Source: Fibrobacterota bacterium
GTDB taxonomy: Bacteria; Fibrobacterota; Fibrobacteria; UBA5070
Length of the DNA: 64,000 bases
Assembly: GCA_016715065.1 (NCBI GenBank)
Contig: JADKBN010000031.1
Span: 496,001-560,000 of the forward strand
Direction of reading: 5' to 3'
The translations under genes and the position numbers were made by a program. Below the pieces are notes generated by a model. That model was not told where the DNA came from. It did not search any database and saw only the letters and a program-made list of their open reading frames with translations. Shown piece after piece: positions 36,901-45,520 of the stretch (its first letter is position 1; each line of letters starts with the position of its first letter).

Positions 36901-38969
36901 AAGCCGACAATCCCGTGTACGGGCCGGTTGGACAGACCCCGGTGCCGGCGCCTTCGATGGCGGCGAGCGCCCAGAGCCGAGTTTCGCCCGATCTTTCGTT
37001 CGATGCCCTGATGGCGAAAGCCGCGGACGATTCGAAGTCCTTCGGCATGTCCACCGCGAGGGATGTCCTGGGTGCCGTGAAAAGCAGCGTGACCGACGCG
37101 TTGACCTCCGATGGCCTGGCTGACGACCCCGAGATCCGCACCGTTTTCATCCCCAAGGTGCTGCGATTCGTGGTGGAGATCGGCGGAACGGGGATCGGTG
37201 CGACAGAAATTGGCGCCGATTTCTGGGGCGTCTGGAAGGTGATCCCCGACCACGACGACGACGTGGGCGACACAAAGATTTGGGGCAAGGAAACCATCCA
37301 GATTCCCACGCCATCCTTCGGCGAAATCAAGTCGGGAATCGATGTGATCGAGCAGGTTCGCGAAACGCTCGGACTGTTCTCCTGGGCGATCCCTTGGGGG
37401 TTGCCGCCCTTGCGCAGTGGATTTCGCACCCTGGTGGAGCTGGTGCGTGTGAAAGATGGCGTGCGAACCCCTTCGGGTTTGTGCGTGCCGGGGTATTCCC
37501 TGCCGGGACTGAACCCGGTATCGCCCATTCTGGAAGAGACTCTGCTGGACATGGATGCCGTCTACATCAAGGGCTTGTCGAAGGCTGGCAAGGACAAGCT
37601 TGCCTCCATGAAGCCGCCGGCTTCGAGGGACCCGAAGAAAAAGCAGAAGGCTCCTCCGCCTTTGATGATCACCAGCGAATACAGCTGGAACGACCTGTCC
37701 AAATGGTTGCCCAAAGGTCGGCGCATCCACGAGCGGTTGCTGCGCGCCCTGAACGATCTGGCCCTGCTCGCCAAGGCCCAGTTCAAGGTGGAGTCCATCG
37801 ATGCGGATGGCAACGGATGCGTGATCTCCACCTCTTCCGATCTCGCAGGTTCCGTCTACAAGGTCAATGCGTTCCGCAAGTTCGTTCCGGTCAAGGGGAC
37901 AGAAACTGCCAAGACGAAAAAATTCCACCTGACCATCCCGCCGTTCGCGGGATCCAAGATCGAGTTCACCTTCTCTCCCAAGCCACTCTTGAAGAAAGTC
38001 TTCGAGGAGGTCCATCCGGATTGGGTAGGGAGCGACTACAGCTTCGACATGCATTTCGTGCGCGGGTTCGGTCGCAACTTCGGGCACATCCGGGAAGAAT
38101 TGATGCGGCTGCCCAAGGAAATCCCGGAAGGCTCGGTGGTCAGCCACTCCTTCCCCGATGCGCTGGGAAGCTTCAGCCGGGCGTTCGGAAAGGCAACAGC
38201 CACGCCGAACTGGGTGAAGGTGTCCACCAAGAAGAATGCCCCGCAGGAATTGACATGGGAAGTGGACGTGGAACTGCTGGGAGATTTGTCGCTGTGGCAG
38301 GCGGGCCAAGTCCAGATGCGCTTGTGCCAAAAGGCGGATCTCCGTGCTGGCCTTGCCGCGGAAGACACCCCTTGGCAGACGGCCAATCAATCGGGAGGAC
38401 TGGCCCGATCGATCTTTTCCAAGGGCAAAGCCAAGAACCCGAAATTCTTGGAGACGGGAAAATTCGACGTGGAGCTCAAATACATCCCCAAGCCCACCAA
38501 GGCTTCGAAGGGCTCCGTGCCCAAATCCACTTCGGGATTGCTCGATGGACTCAAGTCATCCGCATCCAGCATGCTGGCGGAATCCGAGGCGGAAGCCAAG
38601 CGGGACCTGGACTTGACTCCGGGTCTGGGGCAGGTTTCCGTGAAATACAATGGCGGCTTGGCCTGCATCTCCATTCCAACCCAGGGTCTTTTTACCGCCG
38701 GTTCTGGGTTCGATCCCAACTCCCCGCCGACCGAAGAGGTCGCCGGGGTATGTCGCTTGGAAATCAGGAGCGCGAGCGGAGCCTTGATCCAGGAGCCCGG
38801 TGCACCGGAGGGAAATCGGACACTTTCCGATCCCGACCATGTTTTGCGATGGAATCTGAGACTGGCGCCGGGAACGTATGAGTGCAAAATCTGTCCGCCG
38901 CAGAACGTGCGCGGAATCTCCTTGGAGCCGGTATCCGTCACCGTGACCATCCCTGCGGAGGAGAAGTAA
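33906..38969 (+). CDS. Giant dual peptidoglycan peptidase: M15C-type plus M23-like domains
   Basis: A 1,687-residue protein without a signal peptide; GGAG lies 6 nt before the ATG. Residues about 85-220 match M15C L-alanyl-D-glutamate endopeptidases: NHAYGSAIDIN gives His164 and Asp171, and FWGGF...DYMHFEY gives Asp211, His214 and Glu216. Residues about 305-575 resemble M23/LytM peptidases: HGGIHLAS (His321, with His325 where Asp is usual), LYMHLA (His394) and IHWEVF (His566, replacing the HxH motif). The remaining 1,100 residues include a charged coiled-coil stretch near 890 and are not recognised. Two cell-wall peptidase folds without a Sec signal inside a PAAR/DUF2169 operon fit a secreted antibacterial effector. 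It overlaps the next gene by one base (TAATG). Confidence 0.82.
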   Translation: MADNLIPGPGIRRYGSAKEVEAVYKKTYFRQLKVPEKTATFTDPSLKNFEAEYIRKAYLVGCGEKRDSTFELELHRGVVPIMEQIFREILAAGLDYRITALHGYSFRYVKDSVTGAWLNHPDYAGLSPTKDPHLSYARRDRELGRLHVKIDGTEKERFDRLSNHAYGSAIDINGRNNEYDNGGKCDIHPEIVKIFQNHKFFWGGFYNSRRDYMHFEYSDTALDSPDEIRKTFFFPIQLGDGKNPALYYDNNESTTHLEIHTEEDGAATKPDSEKEAGAHKQDQGNAQKTKVSREVRTTESQSTEGGFFPLALPSGGMSSLHGGIHLASQRHGDPVVAMAPGYIVAARMSVLGNKSTNETVEQQLRNWNNFVLVRHDVSPTGKDKYYPLYSLYMHLAAFQPPALGNAPIPQKIQGDLAEIPWLRSLFLGRFGVLIRVSDVGAPPEDSFPLGTCLWPAEPLSDAAGKDKLQVKALTLDGSQLVTVSVKSETDAEGKAMRWWEWKAPERNLADLWSRLREGNMVSFDRPFITVQAGDVLGRTDNFPTKPFPPLKGKDGTAYKIINRLIHWEVFSTKENNTLSLLVSRMKDASNEAVTKEFFPSLKFTDPAILFDGDQIRKEFRDADVPNLKTSAPQGLDKVPKDFDPGDLLVLFNEGTKQGAAIQVRFELRHLVEPSKCDPKLNEHVLRLKWTKKVNNTSQVVGPIYLLHITDTKASVTHEGGTPVNKLPPDVVLTSEHWDRNFPTAAHIPKTVEFFLEGPLNAEQLQIERVSAGVQIGSRESPALTADFARFKELTSKQWRNLILNKASDWVPAANKESLGDGVKEAVPGGSLAWWTYDAEYPVMGSTKHLIEGDLPADGMVQNMHPVTLKWILELLHIDRLQRISDQIADKLEKEAEAKKAAEAAKKLTGKGKAEPEVMEAPKIDPSEKIWPLFRDPLERKAQKGNSPSSVLNPVGVGFLVRDSKVTLGESFLVVLSDDLYRIMEPGQAAPVGSVRLEKQADNPVYGPVGQTPVPAPSMAASAQSRVSPDLSFDALMAKAADDSKSFGMSTARDVLGAVKSSVTDALTSDGLADDPEIRTVFIPKVLRFVVEIGGTGIGATEIGADFWGVWKVIPDHDDDVGDTKIWGKETIQIPTPSFGEIKSGIDVIEQVRETLGLFSWAIPWGLPPLRSGFRTLVELVRVKDGVRTPSGLCVPGYSLPGLNPVSPILEETLLDMDAVYIKGLSKAGKDKLASMKPPASRDPKKKQKAPPPLMITSEYSWNDLSKWLPKGRRIHERLLRALNDLALLAKAQFKVESIDADGNGCVISTSSDLAGSVYKVNAFRKFVPVKGTETAKTKKFHLTIPPFAGSKIEFTFSPKPLLKKVFEEVHPDWVGSDYSFDMHFVRGFGRNFGHIREELMRLPKEIPEGSVVSHSFPDALGSFSRAFGKATATPNWVKVSTKKNAPQELTWEVDVELLGDLSLWQAGQVQMRLCQKADLRAGLAAEDTPWQTANQSGGLARSIFSKGKAKNPKFLETGKFDVELKYIPKPTKASKGSVPKSTSGLLDGLKSSASSMLAESEAEAKRDLDLTPGLGQVSVKYNGGLACISIPTQGLFTAGSGFDPNSPPTEEVAGVCRLEIRSASGALIQEPGAPEGNRTLSDPDHVLRWNLRLAPGTYECKICPPQNVRGISLEPVSVTVTIPAEEK

Positions 38970-41401
38970 TGAACAAAAAGCCATCGCCGGTCGCGCCCGC
39001 CTCGCCCGAACCGGTTGTCGATCCTCTGGTCTGCCGGGAATTTCCGTTGGGATCCGACGAGATCGTGACGTTGTCCTTGTGGTCGGAAGCGGGGCTTTCC
39101 CGCTGGCCTGGACAGGACAAACAAACCCTGGTCCAGAAGGACTACGCCACGGCGACGAAAATCACCGTGCAGTTGTTCGCCAAGAATCTAGCTGGCCCCA
39201 TGGCGGCCACATTCTCCATCAACTTCCAGGGGATCAGCAAATCCTGGGAGGGCTTTCTGGAGAAAACCAACATGAAGAGCCTGGGCGGGTTCGGCGATGT
39301 GGCGAATTTCGTGATCGACAGCGGAAAAACGAGCCCTTCGATCAACCTGTGCCAGGAAAGGTTCTTTGGAAAAGGGGTGGTGGAGACAAGTCTCACCACG
39401 ATCCACGGTGTTCCCACCCAGTTGGATCTGGGAACGGATTGGCTTTGCATCGACAACCCTTTGGATTTTGAAGTCGAGTACGGCGGACGCAAGCTTGAAG
39501 TATCCGGGGCGAAGGCGCTCAGCCAGGGGGGGCTGGTGGCCGAGCCGGTGCTGGTGGGGACTCCGCTGCAGGTCACCGTCGTGAAGATGCCGGAATTCCT
39601 GAAGACAACGAAGATCCAATGGTCATTGGCCTCCGAGAAGGCGGAAGGCCAGAAACTTCTTAATTGGAAGGATCTTGTGGAAGGGGATTCCCTCTGCTAC
39701 GAGGGCTACAAGTTGGGCTTGACCTTGATGGGTGACCTGAACACCGCGATGTCGACCAAGTTCAACAGCTTCGATGTCCGTGTGGCCTTCCATGTTCCCG
39801 ATCCCAAGAATGCGGCGAAGTTCGTTACGCTTGCCGACATCCCCGTCGCTACCTCCATCCCCAAACCGTTGGTGAAGGAGTTTTCCTGGCAGGACGCCGA
39901 AGCCGAAGCGCATCGCGTCCAGATGTTCCATTACCGATACCCCAAGGAATTTTGGGGAAAATTGGAGAATTCCTCCTGGGTATCGCCTTCGGTCTGGACC
40001 ATGACTTCGGGGCAAAACGAGAGCTTCCTGAAAGGCAAATCGATCACCGCCAACGGGGTGAGGAATGCGAACGTGGTGTTCCATCTGGAGAGGGTCTTTC
40101 CGGGGGCGAAAATCGGATTCACCGCCTACGTGGGCTACACACAAGTTCCGGCGGAAGGCGACAAGGACACGCATTGGTTGGGAGTCCTGAAGGGTGGGAC
40201 CGTCGTTCCCTCCAGGGCCGATCCGAAGGCGATCCGCATCGTCGGATCGGAGGAGCTGACTCGCTTCCCTGTCGATCTGGCGGGTTTGGCACCCATTGGT
40301 CCCGATGGATCGGTGTACCTCGGGCCGATCAAGAACATCTTCATGGTTCTCGCCTTTCCGCAGCTGGACGGAAAAGGAGCCCTCCGGGAAATCCCCTTCC
40401 GCCATCTGCTGGATCTTCTTCCTTCGGCGCAACAAGGGGTGGTGAAGATCTCCGACGACCGCGCCAGGGTGGAAGACAGCGAGATCCCCCTGGCCCTGGG
40501 ATCCGCGGCCCTGACGGGGGATGGCAGCTTGGATCAGGTCTTCAAGGCGGACAAGGTGAAATGGGATGACGTTTTCCGTCCAAAGCCGCTTGTGATCATC
40601 AAATCGGGAGACATCGAACTGGTGAAGATGGAATGCACCCTGGAGACATACGCGGGATGGATGCTGCCATCCTCGCAGACCGAAGCGGATGTGAAGAAAG
40701 GAGAAATACCGACGGATGGCGCCTGGAGAAAGTCCACCTTGCCGGAGGTGATCAAGGCATTGGATCCCTACGAAGGAGGGGATCCGAAGGGCGAGATCCC
40801 CCACAAGCTGCAATTCGCGAAACTGAAGGTGAAGTATCGGATCGATGTCAAGGCGCTGGAAGCCTTCTATCGCGAGCACGGCATGAACATGGCTCGCAGC
40901 CCGGAGGAGAAAATTAAGAAGCGTGGGGAATCCTTCCTGAAGATCATGCCCGATCTGGCGGGCTTGATCGTCGATGCTGCCTATGAAAACGCGGTCTGTC
41001 CGCTGTATTGCGCAAGCCATGCCTGCACGGAATTTTCCGCGCCTTCCATGGGAATGGAGGAAGAAGGCAAGACCTACTACAACTTCTTCGGCATCAACGT
41101 GACCTCGGCCGGGCAGAAGGGAGTCGACTTGGGAAGGAAGTGGGCAAAGGAACATGGGTGGGATTCCGAGGTAAAGGGGATGCGAGGCGGGATCGAATAC
41201 GTGAGTGGGTGGCTCTACGACACCACCACGGGCAGGGAAAACCTCTACGACATGCGCTGGGACCTCAAGGCGCACTCAAAGGTTTATGGGACCGGGGTGG
41301 AATGGGCGATTGTCGCCTCCAAATTCATGAGGAACATCTGTGGCCGACTTCCAGAGCAGCCGAAATTCGAACTGCTCGTCCCGGAGTTCAAGAAGAAATG
41401 A
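38969..41401 (+). CDS. Effector-like protein with C-terminal GH73-type glucosaminidase domain
   Basis: An 810-residue protein. The ATG at 38969 overlaps the upstream TAA, and gaggagaag directly before it serves as the ribosome site. Residues 1-660 are unrecognised. The last 130 residues match GH73/FlgJ-like endo-beta-N-acetylglucosaminidases: SHACTEFS with the likely catalytic Glu688, YYNFFGINV, WAKEHGWDS, GGIEYVSGWLY, LYDMRWD and a final YGTGVEWA. The enzyme would cleave the peptidoglycan glycan strand, complementing the peptide-cleaving protein encoded just upstream. It overlaps the following DUF2169 gene (ATGA). No signal peptide, so delivery by a contractile system is the natural hypothesis. 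Functional assignment rests on the C-terminal domain. Confidence 0.78.
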   Translation: MNKKPSPVAPASPEPVVDPLVCREFPLGSDEIVTLSLWSEAGLSRWPGQDKQTLVQKDYATATKITVQLFAKNLAGPMAATFSINFQGISKSWEGFLEKTNMKSLGGFGDVANFVIDSGKTSPSINLCQERFFGKGVVETSLTTIHGVPTQLDLGTDWLCIDNPLDFEVEYGGRKLEVSGAKALSQGGLVAEPVLVGTPLQVTVVKMPEFLKTTKIQWSLASEKAEGQKLLNWKDLVEGDSLCYEGYKLGLTLMGDLNTAMSTKFNSFDVRVAFHVPDPKNAAKFVTLADIPVATSIPKPLVKEFSWQDAEAEAHRVQMFHYRYPKEFWGKLENSSWVSPSVWTMTSGQNESFLKGKSITANGVRNANVVFHLERVFPGAKIGFTAYVGYTQVPAEGDKDTHWLGVLKGGTVVPSRADPKAIRIVGSEELTRFPVDLAGLAPIGPDGSVYLGPIKNIFMVLAFPQLDGKGALREIPFRHLLDLLPSAQQGVVKISDDRARVEDSEIPLALGSAALTGDGSLDQVFKADKVKWDDVFRPKPLVIIKSGDIELVKMECTLETYAGWMLPSSQTEADVKKGEIPTDGAWRKSTLPEVIKALDPYEGGDPKGEIPHKLQFAKLKVKYRIDVKALEAFYREHGMNMARSPEEKIKKRGESFLKIMPDLAGLIVDAAYENAVCPLYCASHACTEFSAPSMGMEEEGKTYYNFFGINVTSAGQKGVDLGRKWAKEHGWDSEVKGMRGGIEYVSGWLYDTTTGRENLYDMRWDLKAHSKVYGTGVEWAIVASKFMRNICGRLPEQPKFELLVPEFKKK

Positions 41402-42447
41402 CCCCCCACCTCATTCCAGGCCACGTGGCCGACGGCACGCCCATCCTTTCCGTGCTCGGCAAGGAGACCTTCGACCTCGTTCCCGGCGAGGAGCTGACCT
41501 ACGCCGACGAGGAAATCCCCTTCCGGGAATCCGACGACGACCTGGAAAGCGACCTCGTCGCCTTCAAACCGATGACCGACATCCTGTTGACAGGATCCGT
41601 CTTCTCGCCGCGCGGCAAGCAGGCCCTTCACATGAACGTGGGCATCACGGTCAACGGGGTGATCTACGGCGTGCGCGTGTTCGGAAACCGCAAGGCCGTG
41701 GTGAGCGGGAACTCGGTGCGCTTTTCCGAGCCGGAGCCCTTCGAGTCCATCCCCATCGAGCTTTCGCGCTGCTACGGAGGCATCGATTCCACCACCCGTC
41801 CCCAGGAGCCGTTGTCTTTCCAACCCAATCCCCAGGGAACGGGGTTCCTCGTGAGTGGGACGGATTCCGTCATGGAGCTGCGCCTTCCCAATTTCGAGAA
41901 CCCCAACAAGGTCCTGACGCCGGACACCTTCCTGGTGAAGTCCTTCGAGAAATGGCGCGAGGCCCCCATGCCCGCGTCGCTGGGCCCCATGCCGCGCGAT
42001 TCGTGGCCGCGCTGCTCACTGGCTGGCATGTCGCCGGACCAGGCCGCCGACCAGGAAGTGGAACGCCGCAAGCGCATCCAGGCCATGCCGGAAATCGGCG
42101 CGGGCCGGGGCACCTATCCACCGGCGCCACCACCGATCCTCAATCCGGAATACCACCAGTGCGCGCCGCGCGGCCTGCAGTTTCCCGTCCTTTCCGGAAG
42201 TGAAACCATCACCCTCCACTACTTCCACCCGGACCACCCCAGCTGGCAGTTCCAGTTGCCGGGCGGACCGCCCACGGCGTGGCTGGACACGGGCCGCGGC
42301 GCCGACTCCATGCCCATGAGCCTGCAGACGGTGGAAATCCGCCCGGACCTGGGCAAGATCGCGCTGACCTGGCGGGGGAGCGTCTACTACGGCGGACTGG
42401 ATGCGATGCGGAACTTCACGCGACTCGACTACGGCATCGACGAGTGA
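41398..42447 (+). CDS. DUF2169 family protein (putative effector adaptor) 2
   Basis: A 349-residue paralogue of the DUF2169 protein at 30781. It starts with the ATG of an ATGA overlap and carries PGHVADGTPILSVLGKETF, VRVFGNRK, LPNFENPNKVLTPDTFLVKSF and ALTWRGSVYYG. It differs by a proline-rich insertion (YPPAPPPILNPEY). Being translationally coupled to the glucosaminidase-domain protein, it is probably its loading adaptor. The stop codon lies inside a long hairpin shared with the convergent gene at 42487. Confidence 0.85.
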   Translation: MTPHLIPGHVADGTPILSVLGKETFDLVPGEELTYADEEIPFRESDDDLESDLVAFKPMTDILLTGSVFSPRGKQALHMNVGITVNGVIYGVRVFGNRKAVVSGNSVRFSEPEPFESIPIELSRCYGGIDSTTRPQEPLSFQPNPQGTGFLVSGTDSVMELRLPNFENPNKVLTPDTFLVKSFEKWREAPMPASLGPMPRDSWPRCSLAGMSPDQAADQEVERRKRIQAMPEIGAGRGTYPPAPPPILNPEYHQCAPRGLQFPVLSGSETITLHYFHPDHPSWQFQLPGGPPTAWLDTGRGADSMPMSLQTVEIRPDLGKIALTWRGSVYYGGLDAMRNFTRLDYGIDE

Positions 42448-42490
42448 GGCGGGATCCACTCCATCTCCGATGGGGTGGATCCCGCCTCAC
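42444..42490. terminator. Bidirectional terminator hairpin containing both convergent stop codons
   Basis: Arms gtgaggcgggatccac (42444-42459) and gtggatcccgcctcac (42475-42490) are perfectly complementary over 16 bp. The 15-nt loop can itself pair ccatc with gatgg. The TGA of the plus-strand gene (42445-42447) and the stop of the minus-strand gene (42487-42489) occupy mirror-image positions in the stem. This is a strong structural candidate for a shared transcription stop. Confidence 0.75.
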
Positions 42491-43371
42491 TTGGCCTCGT
42501 CCATCTTCGGGTGCTCGATCTCGTAGTGCCCGGGTTTGGTCTCGCCCACCTTGACCACGCCGTCGGCGGGAATGGTGTGTTCGCTCTTTTTCCCGTCCGG
42601 TGCGATCACGGTCACTTTCTTTCCCTCGAACGGGCCCGCGATGCCTTCGCCGGACTGGTACTTGAGCACCATTTCCTGGGTCACGGGGATCTTGGGACCC
42701 AACGCGACCACGCCGTCGCAGATCGCCTTCAGGTGGATGGTCGGTTCCTGGTAGGTTTCCGCATGCCGGTCGCGTTCCGGTCGCAACGGCACCTGCTTGG
42801 ATTTGTCGCCATAGGCCCATTTGAGTTTCAGGGTTACGGACTTGTCCTTGATCTTGACTCGCGCCTTCTGGATCATCGCCTCGGATCCGTCAGTTTCTGT
42901 CAACATCGCGGAAAGGTCCACTTCCGCATCGTCCGGTCGACCTTGGATCTTGGCGGTTGCCTTGGCGGGTTTGCCGTCTTGCAGGGCTTTCAATTCCTTG
43001 CCGTCGGGGTCCAGCCATTTGGTGTCGGTGATGGCCAAACCGGGGATCACAACCAGCCGATTGGAGACCTTTTCCAATTTGTGTTCGCTGAGCTTCGCCT
43101 GGTACACCAGGTCCTCTTCCGTGTCCTTGGGCACGAGGAACTTGCGGCGATGGAGGTCGGCGTAGACCTTCCCGTCGAAGGTGCCGATGGTTTTTCCGCC
43201 GACGGTCTTGATTTCCAGCTTCACGGGGGAACCGTCCGCAACCAAGTGGGTGCAAACTTCCAAGGTCACTTCTCCGCCGGCCGCGATGCGCGGTTCGGTC
43301 CAAGCGGCGGCAAGGATCATGGAGGGGACCTTGATCTGGAGCAGCTCGCCGGTCTTGCCTGTGGATTTCAT
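42487..43371 (-). CDS. Uncharacterised beta-rich protein of the effector island (inverted)
   Basis: A 294-residue protein, the only minus-strand gene within the plus-strand island (30.8-57.1 kb). The ATG at 43371 has GGAG 9 nt upstream. No signal peptide or membrane segment. It shares layout and scattered residues with the protein at 44653: an N-terminal MASILLSCRW/MILAAAWTEP-type strand, a GGE-V-x-L/M-x-V segment and a C-terminal PDG...V-x-V module. That last module (VIAPDGKKSEHTIPADGVV) also resembles the C-terminus of the PAAR protein at 50194. A structural cargo or Ig-like carrier domain is possible. A run of nine G/C pairs lies 16 bp before its start. Confidence 0.7.
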   Translation of the reverse strand: MKSTGKTGELLQIKVPSMILAAAWTEPRIAAGGEVTLEVCTHLVADGSPVKLEIKTVGGKTIGTFDGKVYADLHRRKFLVPKDTEEDLVYQAKLSEHKLEKVSNRLVVIPGLAITDTKWLDPDGKELKALQDGKPAKATAKIQGRPDDAEVDLSAMLTETDGSEAMIQKARVKIKDKSVTLKLKWAYGDKSKQVPLRPERDRHAETYQEPTIHLKAICDGVVALGPKIPVTQEMVLKYQSGEGIAGPFEGKKVTVIAPDGKKSEHTIPADGVVKVGETKPGHYEIEHPKMDEAK

Positions 43372-43577
43372 GGAAATGGCTCCGTTGGGGGGGGGCGTCT
43401 CCTTGGGAAAGTTAGCTCCGGCGCAGGGGTTCCTACATTTTCAACAGGATCTTCCCTCAAGCGGTTCACCATCGCCCCTCTTGCGGCGATTGTGCGCCCC
43501 CTCGCCTCCTCTTACGGAGCCCTCATGCCTCGATTCTCGGCCCTACAGTTTCCCTGCACCCTCCCAGGAATCCATTC

Positions 43578-44651
43578 ATGAAGTGGCTCACCCGCATGAT
43601 TCCCGGCCATATGCCCGACGGCTCGCCCGTGGTTTCCGTTTTGGCCAAAGCCAGCTGGTCCCTGCTTCCGGACGACCTCCCGCTGCAGGACGATCCGGTG
43701 GACTGGGTGGAGGCGGATGTCCATTGGGACACCAACAACCCCGCCACGGAGGCCACGCAGTTCGAAAACGAACTGGTGCCCTGGAAGCCGTGCACGGATG
43801 TGATCGTGATCGGCAATGCCTGGGCGCCCCGGGGCAAGCAGGGCAAGTACTTCGATGCCGGTATCCAGATCGGCGCCTTCCGCAAGGTGGTGCGGGTGTT
43901 CGGCAACCGCAAGATCGTTCCCAAGACCTTCGGGTTCGAGTTCTCCGAGCCAGAGCTCTTCGAGACCATGCCGATGCATTTCGGCAAGGCCTATGGCGGA
44001 CGATTTTTGTCGTCAAAGACGCAGGCGGAGATGGTCTACCCCAGAAACCCGGTGGGGACGGGCTTTTTGGTGGATCCTACGCTGGAGGAAATCTTCAAAG
44101 TCAGGTTGCCCAACCTGGAAAATCCAGCCCAAGTGCTCACACCGGAAAATCTTGTCTTGAAATCCCTGGACCAGTGGACGAACATGCCCATGCCATGGGC
44201 GTTGGGTTATACCAACCGCAACTTCCATCCGCGGGTCACCTACGCGGGCCTGCCGCCGGACCTCGCGCCGGGCGCGGAAATTTCGAGACTGCAAACACGG
44301 GCGGAATCGGAGGGGATGTCGGGAAATTCTCCCACCCCGGTGATGAACGCCGAATTCCATTGCGGAGCGCCGGATGGACTGAAACTCCCGTACCTCAAGG
44401 GCGACGAAGACGTCGCATTGGGATACATGGACCCCGACCACCCCATCTTCAAGTTCCCGCTTCCAGGCAAGCGACCCGCGGTCTGGATGGACGTCGGCAT
44501 GGGACGCGAATGGATGGACACGGTGCTCCAGAGCGTGATCATCACCAAGGGGAACAATCAGCTGAGCATGGTCTGGCGCGGATCGTGCCGCTACGACGGG
44601 CCGGAATCGATGGCCGAGTGGACCAAGTTCGCCATCGGGGCGGAGGACTGA
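43578..44651 (+). CDS. DUF2169 family protein (putative effector adaptor) 3
   Basis: A 357-residue third DUF2169 paralogue, opening MKWLTRMIPGHMPDGSPVVS with VLAKASW next. It has VRVFGNRK, an EPELFETMPMHFGKAYGG segment, LPNLENPAQVLTPENLVLKS and MVWRGSCRYDG. It begins an operon with the next two genes (one-base gaps TGA-C-ATG). The 206-bp intergenic region upstream, shared with the inverted gene, must hold its promoter. By analogy it would load the amidohydrolase-like or another cargo of this operon. Confidence 0.85.
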   Translation: MKWLTRMIPGHMPDGSPVVSVLAKASWSLLPDDLPLQDDPVDWVEADVHWDTNNPATEATQFENELVPWKPCTDVIVIGNAWAPRGKQGKYFDAGIQIGAFRKVVRVFGNRKIVPKTFGFEFSEPELFETMPMHFGKAYGGRFLSSKTQAEMVYPRNPVGTGFLVDPTLEEIFKVRLPNLENPAQVLTPENLVLKSLDQWTNMPMPWALGYTNRNFHPRVTYAGLPPDLAPGAEISRLQTRAESEGMSGNSPTPVMNAEFHCGAPDGLKLPYLKGDEDVALGYMDPDHPIFKFPLPGKRPAVWMDVGMGREWMDTVLQSVIITKGNNQLSMVWRGSCRYDGPESMAEWTKFAIGAED

Positions 44652-44652
44652 C

Positions 44653-45519
44653 ATGCCCAAGCTCAATGGCCAATTGGGAACGCCCCTGGATGCCACCATG
44701 GCGTCCATCCTGCTGTCGTGCAGATGGAGCCTGTCGGAGGCCATGGCGGGTGGCGAGGCGGTGATGACCGTCTTGACAGGATATGTCGGCGAGGGATGCC
44801 CGTTCACCTTCAAGATCCACGCCGAAGACGGCTCCGTGGTGACCACCATCCAAGGGAAATCGGCCGCGAACTGTTGTTCGGCGCGCTGGAAGATCCCCGC
44901 CAAGACCAAGGGCAAGCATTTCTTCCTGGCCGAGGCCGCTTCGGTGAGCTTGGCAGGTCGCTCGGATACGCTCCTGGTGCGCGACCAGGTGGCGTTGGGC
45001 CCGGTGGAAATCGTCGACTCCAAAGGTGCGGCGATGCAAAAGGTGCCACTTGGCCAGGCCACGCACTGGAAAGCCAAGATGCCGGGCATTCCCGAAGGCA
45101 CGCCGTTTTCGTGGTCCATCACTTGCCACCAGGACGCGGCGCACCGTACCGTGGTCGCCAGTGGAAAAGGGGAAGTCCAGCAAGGTGCAGGTGAAGTGGT
45201 CTGGGAAAGCCACTATCCCTTCAGGCAGCATTTCAAGAAGTCGAGCGAGGAACTGAAGGTGACCTCCGAGACCTTCAAGGACGCCCATTTCCAGGCGGTG
45301 TTCAGTTGCTTGGGTGCCAGCTCCAAGAGCCCGGAGCTTTTGGCGAAGACCTCGATGGGGTTGACGTTCCTCAAGGCCAAAGGAAAACGCAATATCGTCC
45401 TTCCCGATGGCGTCAAGAAGGAGCTTTCCCTTGACGAGACCGGGAAAGCCCAGGTCCCCGAAGAACTTCCTGTGGGACGGTCCGTCGTGGAAGACCCGAT
45501 CGATCCGGTAGGAGCCTGA
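44653..45519 (+). CDS. Uncharacterised beta-rich protein, relative of the gene at 42487
   Basis: A 288-residue cytoplasmic protein with gcggagga directly upstream of its ATG and one base between it and each neighbour. No known family is recognised. It parallels the inverted 294-residue protein: an N-terminal strand (MASILLSCRWSLSEAM), a GGEAVMTVLTGYV segment, and a C-terminal module with LPDGVKKELSLDETG. The same type of module ends the PAAR protein at 50194. Its fixed place between a DUF2169 adaptor and an amidohydrolase-like protein suggests a structural or carrier role in one delivery complex. Confidence 0.65.
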   Translation: MPKLNGQLGTPLDATMASILLSCRWSLSEAMAGGEAVMTVLTGYVGEGCPFTFKIHAEDGSVVTTIQGKSAANCCSARWKIPAKTKGKHFFLAEAASVSLAGRSDTLLVRDQVALGPVEIVDSKGAAMQKVPLGQATHWKAKMPGIPEGTPFSWSITCHQDAAHRTVVASGKGEVQQGAGEVVWESHYPFRQHFKKSSEELKVTSETFKDAHFQAVFSCLGASSKSPELLAKTSMGLTFLKAKGKRNIVLPDGVKKELSLDETGKAQVPEELPVGRSVVEDPIDPVGA

Positions 45520-45520
45520 C

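Noticed and set aside
37280..38881. A 533-codon plus-strand frame inside the dual-peptidase gene
   Set aside because: It lies fully inside a gene with a better start, coupling overlaps and recognisable domains, and its own composition is shadow-like.
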